Assembly: GCF_001039355.2 (NCBI RefSeq)
Contig: NW_019775538.1
Location: forward strand, 211,684-275,683
Direction: 5' to 3'
DNA length: 64,000 nucleotides
From: Lingula anatina
Lineage: Eukaryota; Brachiopoda; Lingulata; Lingulida; Lingulidae
Part shown: in pieces, positions 43,523-54,068 of the stretch
Layout: each line of letters begins with the position of its first letter
Numbering within the stretch: position 1 is the first letter of the stretch
Position numbers and translations under genes: made by a program
The notes under the pieces: model-generated
What the model was told of the DNA's origin: nothing
Seen by the model: only the letters and a program-made list of their open reading frames with translations
Database searches by the model: none

Positions 43523-46508
43523 TTTTAAGGTAGGCAAAGAACAACAAAGTCCTGATATTTCTTCAATCCAGGCAAGCAAGTTTTATTAGATGATAGATGT
43601 CAGGTACAACTGAGTACGCCTTCTGAATAAGTCTTCTTTCCCTGTAGTTCGGTTTTTCTCGGACGATACAGGTGGTTCTTATGAGACAATAGTGAAATAG
43701 AGGAGCAATCTAATGAAAAAGGTGTCCAGCCCAAAGAACGGGTCTTTCTTTTATCTTCCCAAAATGCTGATCAAGTTTCCATTGCATACGTCACATTTTT
43801 TTTTAACAGATTTACTTTAAAGTGAGGCACATTGTATATTCCGGGCAGATCATTTCTATTTATTCTCTGATTTCCCTTCTTTTGATACATCCTTTTATCA
43901 TACTTTCCTCTTTCTATATTGTAATTCAGCACTAATTAAGTAACAATCTCGTTACATGCCACTTGAATGGAATTTCTTGGGTATTCTACAATGGTCACTA
44001 ATTACATTCCACAGAAACACTAGTCTGTATCTAGTTTGAACTTTTTAATGTCACCTAAATCAGTATGATTGTGAAATCCGGTTGGTTACTTAGTTCTGAG
44101 CGGGTAGCAGCTTGAAAACACGGAACGACTTCAATTGTAGCTCATGTAGATCTTTATTCACCGACGGGCTACAAACTGGCACGCAGGCAGTTTGTCTGGT
44201 GTAGTGGCGGGTGTGGACTTTATGAATCTACATGCCTTGTACTTGTATTCCGACAGTCTGGCTTAAAAGTCTCCTAAGAGAAGCTTTCATAAATATTTAC
44301 TAATCGATTCACATCCTCGACGGTAGTCAATGACCCCTTCCCCCCCCCCCCCCCCCCCCCCATTTACTCGATGCAATTAAGCTGATTACACTGCAAGCAT
44401 TAAAACGAAAAGGACCGAGGAGTTAGATCGATCCAGCTAGGACGACGGTTTTATGGGAACGCAGTCTTATTCAATGTCTCTGTGTCGACTCAGGTTATGG
44501 GGTGGTACCTGACACGGTGTACTCCTTCGAAGTCTTGTTCTATACTTCCGGTTTCTTTGTGGTGAAACATATCTTTGCATAGCTGCGGCAATGATGTGAA
44601 ATTCAATTACTTATTCAACCTGCTGGAAATGGAAATATGTTTGATGATCCACATTCTTTCATAACTTTTGTTATGGTATGAATTGATGCATTAATTTTTT
44701 TTCTCTTTTCTTATCTTTCTGTCCTTTATTTTAGATATTTCGTAAAATTAACAAGAGTTCTAAAAATAATAGGCAACTTGGGAAATTATTGACGATCAAA
44801 ATTTCACGTAAAACGTTACATTTAAAATAGGTCCTCGGTTTCTGTCTTGTTTTGTTTTTTTTTTTATTTATGGTATGTTCAAGTGACTTCAGGTTATGAT
44901 TTTATGAATGTTGAAGGTACAGCTTAAAAGCTTATTGTTTGGTTGGCACGAACCAGTAAAGGTTAATTTTAAGTTAACCACACGGTGTGCGTTTTAACGT
45001 TAATTTTGAGAGCATTTCTGTAAAAAGGAAAATTATGATCACAATTATTATAATTTTGTTATCATTTAACAAACTGAAATTTTGTTCAATATTTAGTATT
45101 TTTTCATACTTTCACAGAATAAGGCTTCGTTCACATGCAATGTCTATTTTCTAAATTCTATTTTCTATTTGCGGTATGTCTTATGATCACGGTCTGTGGC
45201 CTGAATATCCCGCGGCGTAATTACTGGCAGCGCGAGCCAGTTGCTATAAGTTACTATCAGTAACTGGCTCGCGCTGCCAGTAATTACGCGGCGGGATATT
45301 CAGGGCACAGACCGTGATCATAAGATAGCGCAAATAGAAAATAGAAAATAGAAAATAGACATTGCATGTGAACGAAGCCTAAACCTTGGATTCTATGGCA
45401 AAAAATAGTAACTTGATACTCATGCGAGAATTGCTAATAAGGCATAAGTTTTTAATAGTTTAATAAAGTTAAAGAGAAATATTATTCATGATGTTTGTAC
45501 GACAGTATATGAATTACTTACTCCTTTTGAAAAATAGAAAGTGTCAGAAAATTGAATCCAAATGAATGTTTTTGTATTGGACTGAGATGAACGGATTATA
45601 TATGAACTGTTGTTGCTTTGAAGTTTGAACATTATTATTATTATTATTGCTAAAATTGAATATACACTATTTTTTCTTATAAATGTTATCTAATGAAGCC
45701 TATGCTTATTAGCATGCTCATAGTTTAAGTAATTGCTACGAAGGTTAATGACAAAGTCGTCCTTATTTTAAATCCCTTGATGAGTTTTGAGAAATAATTG
45801 CTTTATATTGTTAATTTCTTTCTCCATTAGTTTCTATTATGTGCATAACTCTCTGTGTTTTATACATGTCAAGGTTACAGTGGAAAAGATGTATATCGTT
45901 ATGTTAAATTCGAGGACCAATTTTATTTGATAAAGAGGTGTATATAGTAATGAACATTGATTAATATTATTTTTTAATTTAATGGAATGATTTTATAGTC
46001 AAATAATACGCAACTTACCTGACAGTGAGCCAGAGCGTGCAGATAAAGAAGTTAAAGAGTACAACGAACAGAAAGAAATAGATAGCAGCAAAAACATGTG
46101 TCATTCTTTATTACAGCACGACTATTAAAACAGTTAGTAGCCTTTAATTTCCCATGGTTTAATGAATATGTTGATCCGAATATATGAATAAATGGAAAGA
46201 ATCCAAATATATTTGTTTTTTTTTTTAAATACTTACTTCATTCATTAATTATATACATTTATAAATCTATTTTACCTATATTTAAGACTGATTTTCCCAT
46301 TCTCTTTTTCAATTGAACTTCTATACATATTCGGTTCGTTTGTGCGGTTAACCTTTATCCTCTCAATGTCCAACTATTAACAAATTATTTTTTATTATTC
46401 ATACATTCATTCATTTGCAATTTATAATAATCCACAAAGTCAATTGCAACTGTTCAATTTATGTTTAATTGGACGTCACTGATGAATCTATTTATTTGGG
46501 ACCACTTT
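43523..46508. repeat. Segment duplicated across a single N, right copy
   Basis: Second copy of 40,508-43,521. It includes a type Z LTR (43.52-43.97 kb) and the first ~115 bp of a type X LTR end (44,075-44,188), then continues through AT-rich unique-looking sequence into the degenerate lectin exon. Confidence 0.85.
45123..45379. mobile_element. PIF/Harbinger-like MITE, 257 bp, with TAA target duplication
   Basis: The termini ggcttcgttcacatgcaatg and cattgcatgtgaacgaagcc are perfect inverted repeats. Nearly the whole element is palindromic, with long arms around agttactatcagtaact. It is flanked by TAA on both sides, and the left duplicate copy shows the empty site with one TAA at about 42,378. 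A 3-bp TWA target and a GGCxTxGTTCACA-type end fit PIF/Harbinger. Confidence 0.88.
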
Positions 46509-46721
46509 CACACCACTGTCGCCATTGAAATCTGCCCATTTATTTAAGAGGGGAGTTTTAGTATAATGAAATGCGGGTAATATCAAGTAAGCATCACTGC
46601 CAGGCTGTCTTGGTACCCTGTATGTATAACCACGTTCTATGGCCCGTCCGCTGTGGGTCCATTGAAGTACGCCGTTCACCAGGTGCCCGACCAACCAAAC
46701 GTACCGGTCATTGCTTGAACC

Positions 46722-46764
<43 letters not shown>

Positions 46765-47650
46765 TTTGCACCTGAAAAGTCGGATTGTTCAAAAGTGAAT
46801 TTAATTGAAAACGGTTCCTAACTAGATAAAACAGACAGTTATGTATTTTTAAATAAACAAATGCAAATCAAATTGAAAAAGTATCTTATGTAAGGTAAAA
46901 AAAATTCAGTGTGTAACGAAAAAAACTTGAGAAATCAGTTGAAGTGCAGCTTTTTTCTGGAATCTCCGCACAGAATACAATAGTCTGGATAAAAACACTG
47001 GTTCTTTAAAGGCCATTTCTCGATGTATTCTTAATAAGCAATACGTAGCAAATTTACCCTTTGACAGAGGTAGATTAATTACAAATTCATAAATAGAGTA
47101 ATTATCATTTATGAATATAATCAGAATTATATGTTATGATGTTAAGCTGCAACCAAAACAATTTATTGCAAAGCTGTCAACGATGTCGCGAGAAACATTT
47201 TCTTTTACTTGTTGCTTAAAATGTCCTAACTGGCCATTGCGATTGATAATGCCTTCGACAACTCTCTCGGAAAACCGCTTTGCTGATACCAAACTCACTG
47301 TCGCGCTGTTATCATACATATAGCAACCAAAGGAGAGCTTTTCAAAATTCGGCGGGCAACTGGGAGCTTAAAAGCAAACAATGTCACATGAAGGTCTTTC
47401 AGAAAAAATACATATTCCTAATTAAAGACGCTGGTCATACTTTCTAAGACCATTGGTCAAAATGCCTAGTATAATCGGGTACAGCTATTTCGAAACAGCA
47501 GCTTTGCTACACTGATTGCCGCTTTGTTTTCAGCGTGCGTGGCTGAATCATTACAGAAAACAAAATATGAATGAATAAAAGAATGAAATTACCAGTCGTT
47601 GTGGAACATTTGGTTTCGACGTCGTAGTCGACGGCTTGTCGTTGCTGTTG
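46488..47650 (-). pseudogene. Degenerate C-type lectin paralogue
   Basis: Exons at 47,235-47,366 and 46,488-46,720, plus a probable short linker piece near 47,593-47,640 (KCSTTT). They parallel the intact lectin at 49,225-51,446. The CTLD start reads CPPNFEKLSFGCYMY, but 15 codons present in the paralogue (FCEQQRGYLAEIGSE region) are cleanly deleted. The expected GT donor of the first exon is GC. The last exon ends WADFNGDSGVKVVPNK without the terminal cysteine/ALCE block. Disulphides of the fold would be lost. It may be transcribed, but is unlikely to be a functional sugar-binding domain. Confidence 0.65.
46723..46763. repeat. (AAT)n microsatellite
   Basis: About 13 AAT units at the intron boundary of the degenerate lectin exon. 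Confidence 0.95.
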
Positions 47651-47659
47651 TTGTTGCTG

Positions 47660-49220
47660 CTACTGGAGGCGATGGAGAATTTGCTGCTTTTAATGGTAAT
47701 GACGCATTTCCTCTGGTCTTCTCAATACCTTGCGTGGAGAGCTGTTGGAGTGAGCAAGAGGTTGAAATGTAGTTTTACACACATTTTGAACCTATATATT
47801 ACATCTGATGCAGACGAGGTCGTTATTAAAGAACTGTTCGTGAAAAAAAAAAAAAAAGATTGAGAATGCTCTTGATTTTTTACTTCAACTTTCGTGTATT
47901 GCTAGACCGCGAGATCGACAGTATTAGCCGCAGACGCAATGCCCATAAAAAATTGCCCTTAATGCGCGACGTTGTTTTGCATTGTAACATAAGGACACTG
48001 CCTTAGTCATAAGTCATCTGCACCTGCTTTAGATGTTGGAAAAATTCGTTTTGGAGTTCAAGCTCGTATCCATATACCTGGTTCCTAATTGGCGACGGCC
48101 AATCAGCAGGGACTGGTCTAAATGAAATGGAATTGGAAGACTGTTCTAAATATTCTTTTTGGTCCTGTATTAGAGTTATTGGTAATTCAGAAAAATATTT
48201 ATAATTACTAAATTTGTGGAAAAATCAATTTCTTGATTAACTGTTAAACTTTTGAACTGACTTTCTCTAGGATCCATGTGTGACATTACTTTTCAATATT
48301 TTTGAAACGAATTAAACATTAATGTATTTTAATATGGTCATGAACTGCAGACCTTCAACTTCTATACCTCAAGCATCACTTCGAAATCACCACCAGAAGT
48401 AGCAGCTGCATTTGACGACAACAAGAATGAGACAAATGAAATAAACGGAAGAAGTAGCATGTTTAATACTGAACGTTGTTAATCATGGTTCGTTGTTAAT
48501 CATGGTATATACAGCTATAATCCAGTCACTAGACACCTTACAGTCGCGAGACATGGTGCGCCGAGAACAGCTAGTATTCACATCTATATCACTTAACAGG
48601 TGACATTTTGCGCTTCCCTTGCTATCTGGTATATGGTATATCCTCCCATGCACTAGTTGATATGCTGTCTTCGAGTCTTTTTTAAAAAGTCCCTATTATG
48701 CGTTTCATCCGGTGTTTTCACTGCTGGGAGAAAACTGCTGTATGTACATCATGAAGTATGTTGTGTTCTTTCTCTTTTACCTTTTGTGCCTTTTTTGTTC
48801 TTTGGTTTTTACTGTAAATGTGACCTCAGCAACGTGACCGCGTTGCTCATTTACTTCCAGACGTTTGAAGGAAAGGACGCATTTTTTTAAAAAGCTCGAT
48901 ATTTACAAAAATTAAATGAAGTACCAATTTGTATATTTTTATAAAGAAATCATCAGCTGGGCAAGTTTTCGGAAGGATATGCACCATTCAGTTCCTTTAG
49001 AGTTTCTAGTGAGACCGGGTATGTATTTTGTGTGTTCGATTATGATGTCAATAAAATGCGCTATATAATTTGGTCGTGTGAAGACATGTCTTATCCCCTC
49101 ATGTCTGGCAAAGTCTATAATCAAAATTAAAAAAAAACACCAACAACACTTTTAATTTAACAATTAATAATGCAATTGGACCTCGGCAACAGTAGCACAC
49201 CCTTTGAACTACCGGAGAAT
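47660..49220. other. No gene recognised
   Basis: AT-rich spacer between the two lectin loci. Short frames on both strands lack support. Confidence 0.4.
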
Positions 49221-49224
49221 TTAT

Positions 49225-51446
49225 TTACTCGAAATCACTTTCACACAATGCGAAATCCGATTTGCTGTCGCAAGGACTGCGACAATCTGCCCATTTAAAC
49301 AACGGCCCAAGATATCGGTATTTGATTCCATACACTAACATGTATTCACCAAAGTACGGTTCGTGTGGAGCCCAATTTGTGTAACCATCCTCGACGTCCT
49401 TTCCGCTATGTACCCACTTAAAAACGCCGTTCACCTTTCGTCCTCCCATCCAGATTACATCGTCGACCTTAGAACCTGCAACACAAGGAAGACGTAATAA
49501 GAGATAGACACTAGTAATTACTTATAGCGAGAGGCCAAGTTACCATTTCGCCTTTCCAGTTCTGTTCTGAAAGCTACCATGTCCAACCCTGGCGAAGTCG
49601 TCTGGTGAGGACGTCTCAAGCTAGATCCAAAAGAGAAAATGTAACGATATATTTTTTATTTTTAAAATAATTGAAATTTGAAATGTAATTGGAATGGTGC
49701 CGTTTGAAGGAGCTTTGTGAGAAGAGATCACACCTACCCATTTAGCCACGTAACAATTATTGAAGGTGAGCTAGATTATCTTAAAGGATGAAAATAATAA
49801 GGATATGTACTTTAATGTTTACTTTAATGTTTAGTAATAACTCAATTTATTTATTTGGGTCTTCATAGACCCCTGATGGGTAAGCTCAAGGGAATTTAAT
49901 GGTATAAATACTTTCCATAAAGCGAAAATTTAACAATCATATAAACTAAAGAAAAAATTCAGAACTTGTTTAAATATATCATTTTATAAGTTGTTGATTG
50001 ACTCTCGAACTCACCATTACGTTGGAGAATACCCTCGACAACCATTTGCTCAGCCTCTGATCCAATTTCTGCTAAATACCCTCTCTGCTGTTCGCAAAAC
50101 TGTTTTGCTTCTTCCCATGTCATTGACGCACTGTTATTATACAGATAACAACTAGAGTTTAACCTTTCAAAGCCCGGAGGACAACGTGGACCTGAAAATA
50201 ACAGCAAGCGATTTTCAGATAATTTTCAACAATATTGCGGTATACCATGCACATGTAATTTTGAAATGATGTAGTGCAAATCCTACAAACATTTTTCTTA
50301 ATGCACATTTTGTGCTTTACAAATTGATTAAAAAAGACAGAAAGACACCGTTCAAATAAACAGGAACTTATAACGCAGTGTTTGCATCCATTGGATTCTT
50401 TCCATGGGTAATATATAAAAAGTCAATAACGGTAAAATATATTGAGTGAGCTCTTGAGTCACTGCCAATTAAAACATACAATACTCATAAAAAGTAATAG
50501 TAACCTTAATCTCCGATGAAAATTGAAAGTCGTTATCAAAACAAAGACGGAAATGAATAAAGAAAGAAAGAGGGAAGTAAAACATCAAAAACGTTACCTG
50601 GCGTTGTTGAATATTGGACTGGAATAAACGCGGTGGATGTCCTTATTGTCGTTGTTGATGTTGATGTTGATGTTGTTGTTGTCGTTTTAGGCGGCCAAGT
50701 ATGTGTAATTGGTTTTGCTGTCACAGTTTGCAAGGGTTTCGTACTGCCGGTCGTTGATTTGCATTGCAGATAGAGCTGTAAAATAGGAAGTTTGCTTCAG
50801 TTTACGGCTTGTGTATATTCCAAAACACTAGAATTCTTTTGATCTACAGTTCAGTACCAGGCAGCATCATACAACATGTCTTAAACTGTAACTATCGCGC
50901 CTCTCCATATGGGTTGTAAGGTTAGTCAGTCATCAATTAATCTTAGCGAACGTATTTCGGTAAACATGTGGAATATTTCAAACAACAAAACTCTGATACG
51001 TTCACCGTGCCCTTTTTGAATGTTTGGCTATGGGACGATTGCCCTTTATGCTGAAGGTCATCAAAGTCAGCTAGAACTTGGATCTTTTCAGAACGTCAAA
51101 AGGTTAATCTTTTTTTTTTCAAATATATATGAATTTAAGAACTATTTTTATCACAGAAAAAGATGGAACGATAAACGATAGGTTCGCATACCTGTTTTAA
51201 ATGTTCGAACAGCTCTCGTTGAAGCTCAAGATCCAAGTCTAAATGTCCAACTGGTAGTTGCCGTCTGCCTATGAGTATATCTTGGCCAAGGTGTTTACAC
51301 TCGGCCACCAGTTTCTCTCTTAGTTTACTGTTCAGTACTTTTAACTCGGACAACTCGAGTAACTTGTTGAAATCTTCTTTGGTTGTTGCGTTGGAGAACA
51401 AAATAAGGGGGGCAATCGTTAATAAAATCAAGGAGAGAGACGCCAT
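49225..51446 (-). CDS. Secreted C-type lectin with Thr-rich linker
   Basis: Four exons in phase (51,192-51,446; 50,598-50,775; 50,015-50,191; 49,225-49,475) give 286 residues. Residues 1-20 (MASLSLILLTIAPLILFSNA) form a signal peptide. An acidic/basic helical stretch to about residue 85 could be a coiled coil for oligomerisation. Exon 2 is a mucin-like linker (TTTTTSTSTSTTT). Exons 3-4 are a CTLD: CPPGFERLNSSCYLYNNSAS, WEEAKQFCEQQRGYLAEIGS, WMGGRKVNGVFKWVHSG, NWAPHEP, then WADC and ALCE. The Ca-binding EPN and WND motifs are replaced by HEPYF and WAD, so classical mannose binding is unlikely. A role as an extracellular recognition or structural protein is inferred. A decayed paralogue lies downstream. 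Confidence 0.88.
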
Positions 51447-51625
51447 ATCTGTAACGTTCGTGGTCTTGTCGTGTTCGGTTCTGCGACAGTGACCAACAGT
51501 TTACACTTCGGAATAATCTAAGAGCTTGACATCGAGATATTCTTAATCTGCTGATATTTCTCATCCAATAAACTCAGTTCACGTCATATTTTCATCTTTT
51601 CAGCTCTGGTTTGAAAATGGACCAA

Positions 51626-51636
51626 TTTTATATTGG
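51626..51636 (-). promoter_or_regulatory. Possible TATA box of the lectin gene
   Basis: AATATAAAATTGG on the minus strand, about 185 bp upstream of the lectin ATG. The spacing would imply a 5' UTR of roughly 150 bp. Confidence 0.4.
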
Positions 51637-51639
51637 GCA

Positions 51640-53085
51640 CTTTCCAGCATAGGGTCAATGATGGCAATCGCGTATTATCCGTATTATCTGAGGCAAACAG
51701 TTACTGTATATCAGTCAAAAAGAAAACTTTATTGGTGGTTCTTCTTTTTTCAAGTGTTTGACTGGCCGACTTTATTCAATTGATACATCGGGTATGTAGT
51801 GGCCATGACACAGATGACATAGAAACAGCTGTTGGTTTACAAAGATACAAAGGTCATTATGAAGCCATCACGTTGCGAGCGAGCACAGGTGTGTTACACT
51901 CCCTAAAATACGTTTAACTTAGTCAGTGAGTACTATAAATACACGCATATGTCAAGATGAAATAAAGGGGAATCAATGTATTACAATTACACTGCATAAT
52001 GCACTTGGTATATATGTCAGCCAGTGCACGCTTCTTTCCCATTAAAACGTACATCAACTTTTATTAAAGCATCGTGTTACATGTTATCTTGACATACACA
52101 AGGGATGTTACGTGGTCTGATGACAAGCTCAGATATCAGAATAATAGCTATAACTGCTGTTAATGTGGTAAAGCAGAATAAATTATATTTCTATGAGTTG
52201 TTTACAATGTTTTTATTGTGAAATATAGATCTCATACGAAGAGTTATTATCCCTTTAAATACACGTGCTATTTGCTGAACAGAATACATTCATAGGTAAT
52301 ATAACCACTTACCGAGAGAAATTCTGGATGCTCGCATCTGCTCATACACGTCTGGCCAATTACTAAATCAATTATGTTGTAATAAGACAATTAATGATGC
52401 AGTATAATTTCACATTTTCTCATTTCTGGAGCATTTGTGCTGCCTTTTATTATACATGTGCAAGTAATGTCACTGTTGATTAGTTTTCCCCTGATGTTTA
52501 TAGAACAGGCCTATGGTCAGTACACTGTATGCTAACCTAGGGCCCATAGCCATCTTTGAATTTTTTTTCACTTTTTCATTGTAACGGTCACTGTTCGGTG
52601 GACAAGCGGTGATAGTGATGTATCCTCTGAAATCAGGGGCTACTAAAATATTATACAAAATTGCAGCTTGGCCGATACAAAATTTTTGTGACAGACTATT
52701 AGCACACCCTGTGATGATTTCAGGAGGCATAACTATAGTGAAGATGTTTATAGTTTATTTTAATTCACTTTTATGAATTTGAAGTTTCCTAATAATTCTG
52801 ACCACGTAGGTGCTAAAACGACAGGGTTGGGGGGGGGGAGGGTGCACCTATATCGACGGCGTATCGGCCTTAAAGAAAGCGGCACTGAGACTAAAAGACT
52901 GAAAGTCGGGCGACACTCTGTAGAATGCATTGAACAGAGTAATACGTCCATATCATACTCATACGTAAGTTATCGATGTATCATTCTATCAATATCAATC
53001 ATCCTAAAATAAAATGAAAGTGGATGTATACAAAAGTCGTGATACGGGAATCGTCCTAGATAGACTAAATGGGAAAATTAATTTA
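51640..53085. other. No gene recognised
   Basis: AT-rich. A minus-strand frame at 52,470-52,730 with several cysteines has no splice support. A G-run lies at 52,828-52,837. Confidence 0.4.
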
Positions 53086-53088
53086 TTA

Positions 53089-53215
53089 ATATAAAGAGAA
53101 CACCAAACCACAGTAACCTAATTGAATTTGACATTAGACGGGTTAACACTTCCAACGGAGGGAGTGTCGTTATTGATAAAGTCTATGTGTGGCCGTTGAT
53201 CAACATGTTAGCGGG
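53089..53215 (+). pseudogene. Orphan promoter/first-exon relic of the amidohydrolase-like family
   Basis: Contains atataaagagaacacc, then gacgggttaacacttccaac, gtcgttattgataaag and tgtggccgttgatc..gttagcggg. These are the promoter, leader and signal-peptide text of the genes at 54.07 and 60.59 kb. The bases holding the ATG and the first codons are deleted, and no later exons follow before the next copy. Confidence 0.75.
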
Positions 53216-53457
53216 TTATTGTAGAGGAAAATCTAGAAGTGTCATCACACTTATAATCTCTTGGTTTAGTATTCAACTATTCACATATTTGTCTATATAA
53301 ACAACTGGATAACAAAAAATCACTACAATTTCCTTCACGAAATAACACACCTGTTTAAGGGGGGTTGCCTTATCTTAATCATGCCCCTTGGTAGGATTGG
53401 GCCATCAATATTCATGACTATTACAGAGATGTCATCAAGAACAATTTAGTAAGAACG

Positions 53458-53749
53458 CATTCAGAACAGATGGTCCGCGGACTAACCGATCTGGAGACTT
53501 AATAAGGCGGACCCCACTTAAAAAGCGATGCAGCTAATTCGCTGATGGTCTCTCCGCCTCCACACGCGCCATTTTAAAAACGGGTTCAATCTCGGCTCCG
53601 AGGTTTAATTACTAGACCCCTGCATCAACGGCGTGTGTGGAGGAAGGGGGAGGGGGCATTAGGGAATTAGCGACATTAATTTTTAAATGGGGTCGGCCAT
53701 ATTTAATGGGCGGATCATTTAGTCCGCGGATCATCTGTTCTGAATGCAC
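53458..53749. mobile_element. Fold-back element, family A (copy 2), in the promoter of gene 1
   Basis: The outer inverted ends are gcattcagaacagatg and catctgttctgaatgc. Interior arms (ggtctctccgcctcc, gccatatttaatgggcgg) resemble the 4.77-kb element. Confidence 0.8.
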
Positions 53750-53756
53750 TCTAACA

Positions 53757-53966
53757 CCCCATTTCCATAGATTAGATCGACCTACTTTAGATCGACCTAA
53801 CTCCCTGGGGGTTCACGTTAAATAGCTGTCAGCCGGGCGGACACTAAAGTTAATTATCCCCTTACAGCTTGTAGTAGGCGGGATGGACATTTAAGTCGGA
53901 TTATCTGAAAGTAATCTAGTGAGACTCCCCGCGGGGATAGATCGATCTAAAATCTATGGAAATAGA
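53757..53966. mobile_element. Palindromic MITE, family M (copy 3), in the promoter of gene 1
   Basis: Reverse-orientation relative of 1983-2188: atttccatagattagatcg at one end and aaaatctatggaaat at the other, with ttacagcttgtagtaggcgg inside. Confidence 0.8.
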
Positions 53967-54068
53967 GCCTAAGATAAGTAGAACACCAAAAGATAGTCAT
54001 CTGGCTTAGTTTGACATTAACGGGTTTTCACTTCCAACACAGGGACTCTCGTTGTTGATAAAGAGAAG

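Larger units (their letters stand above)
53404..54068 (+). promoter_or_regulatory. Promoter of amidohydrolase-like gene 1, split by two MITEs
   Basis: The distal part (aatattcatgactattacag, gatgtcatcaagaa) and the proximal part (gataagtagaacacc, cacttccaacacagggactc, gttgttgataaagagaag) are contiguous upstream of genes 2 and 3. Here they are separated by about 510 bp consisting of two fold-back elements. The proximal gataa-tagaacacc motif holds the TATA-like position. Confidence 0.65.

Noticed and set aside
52470-52730. 86-codon minus-strand frame with four cysteines
   Set aside because: No flanking splice sites in phase and no recognised family.
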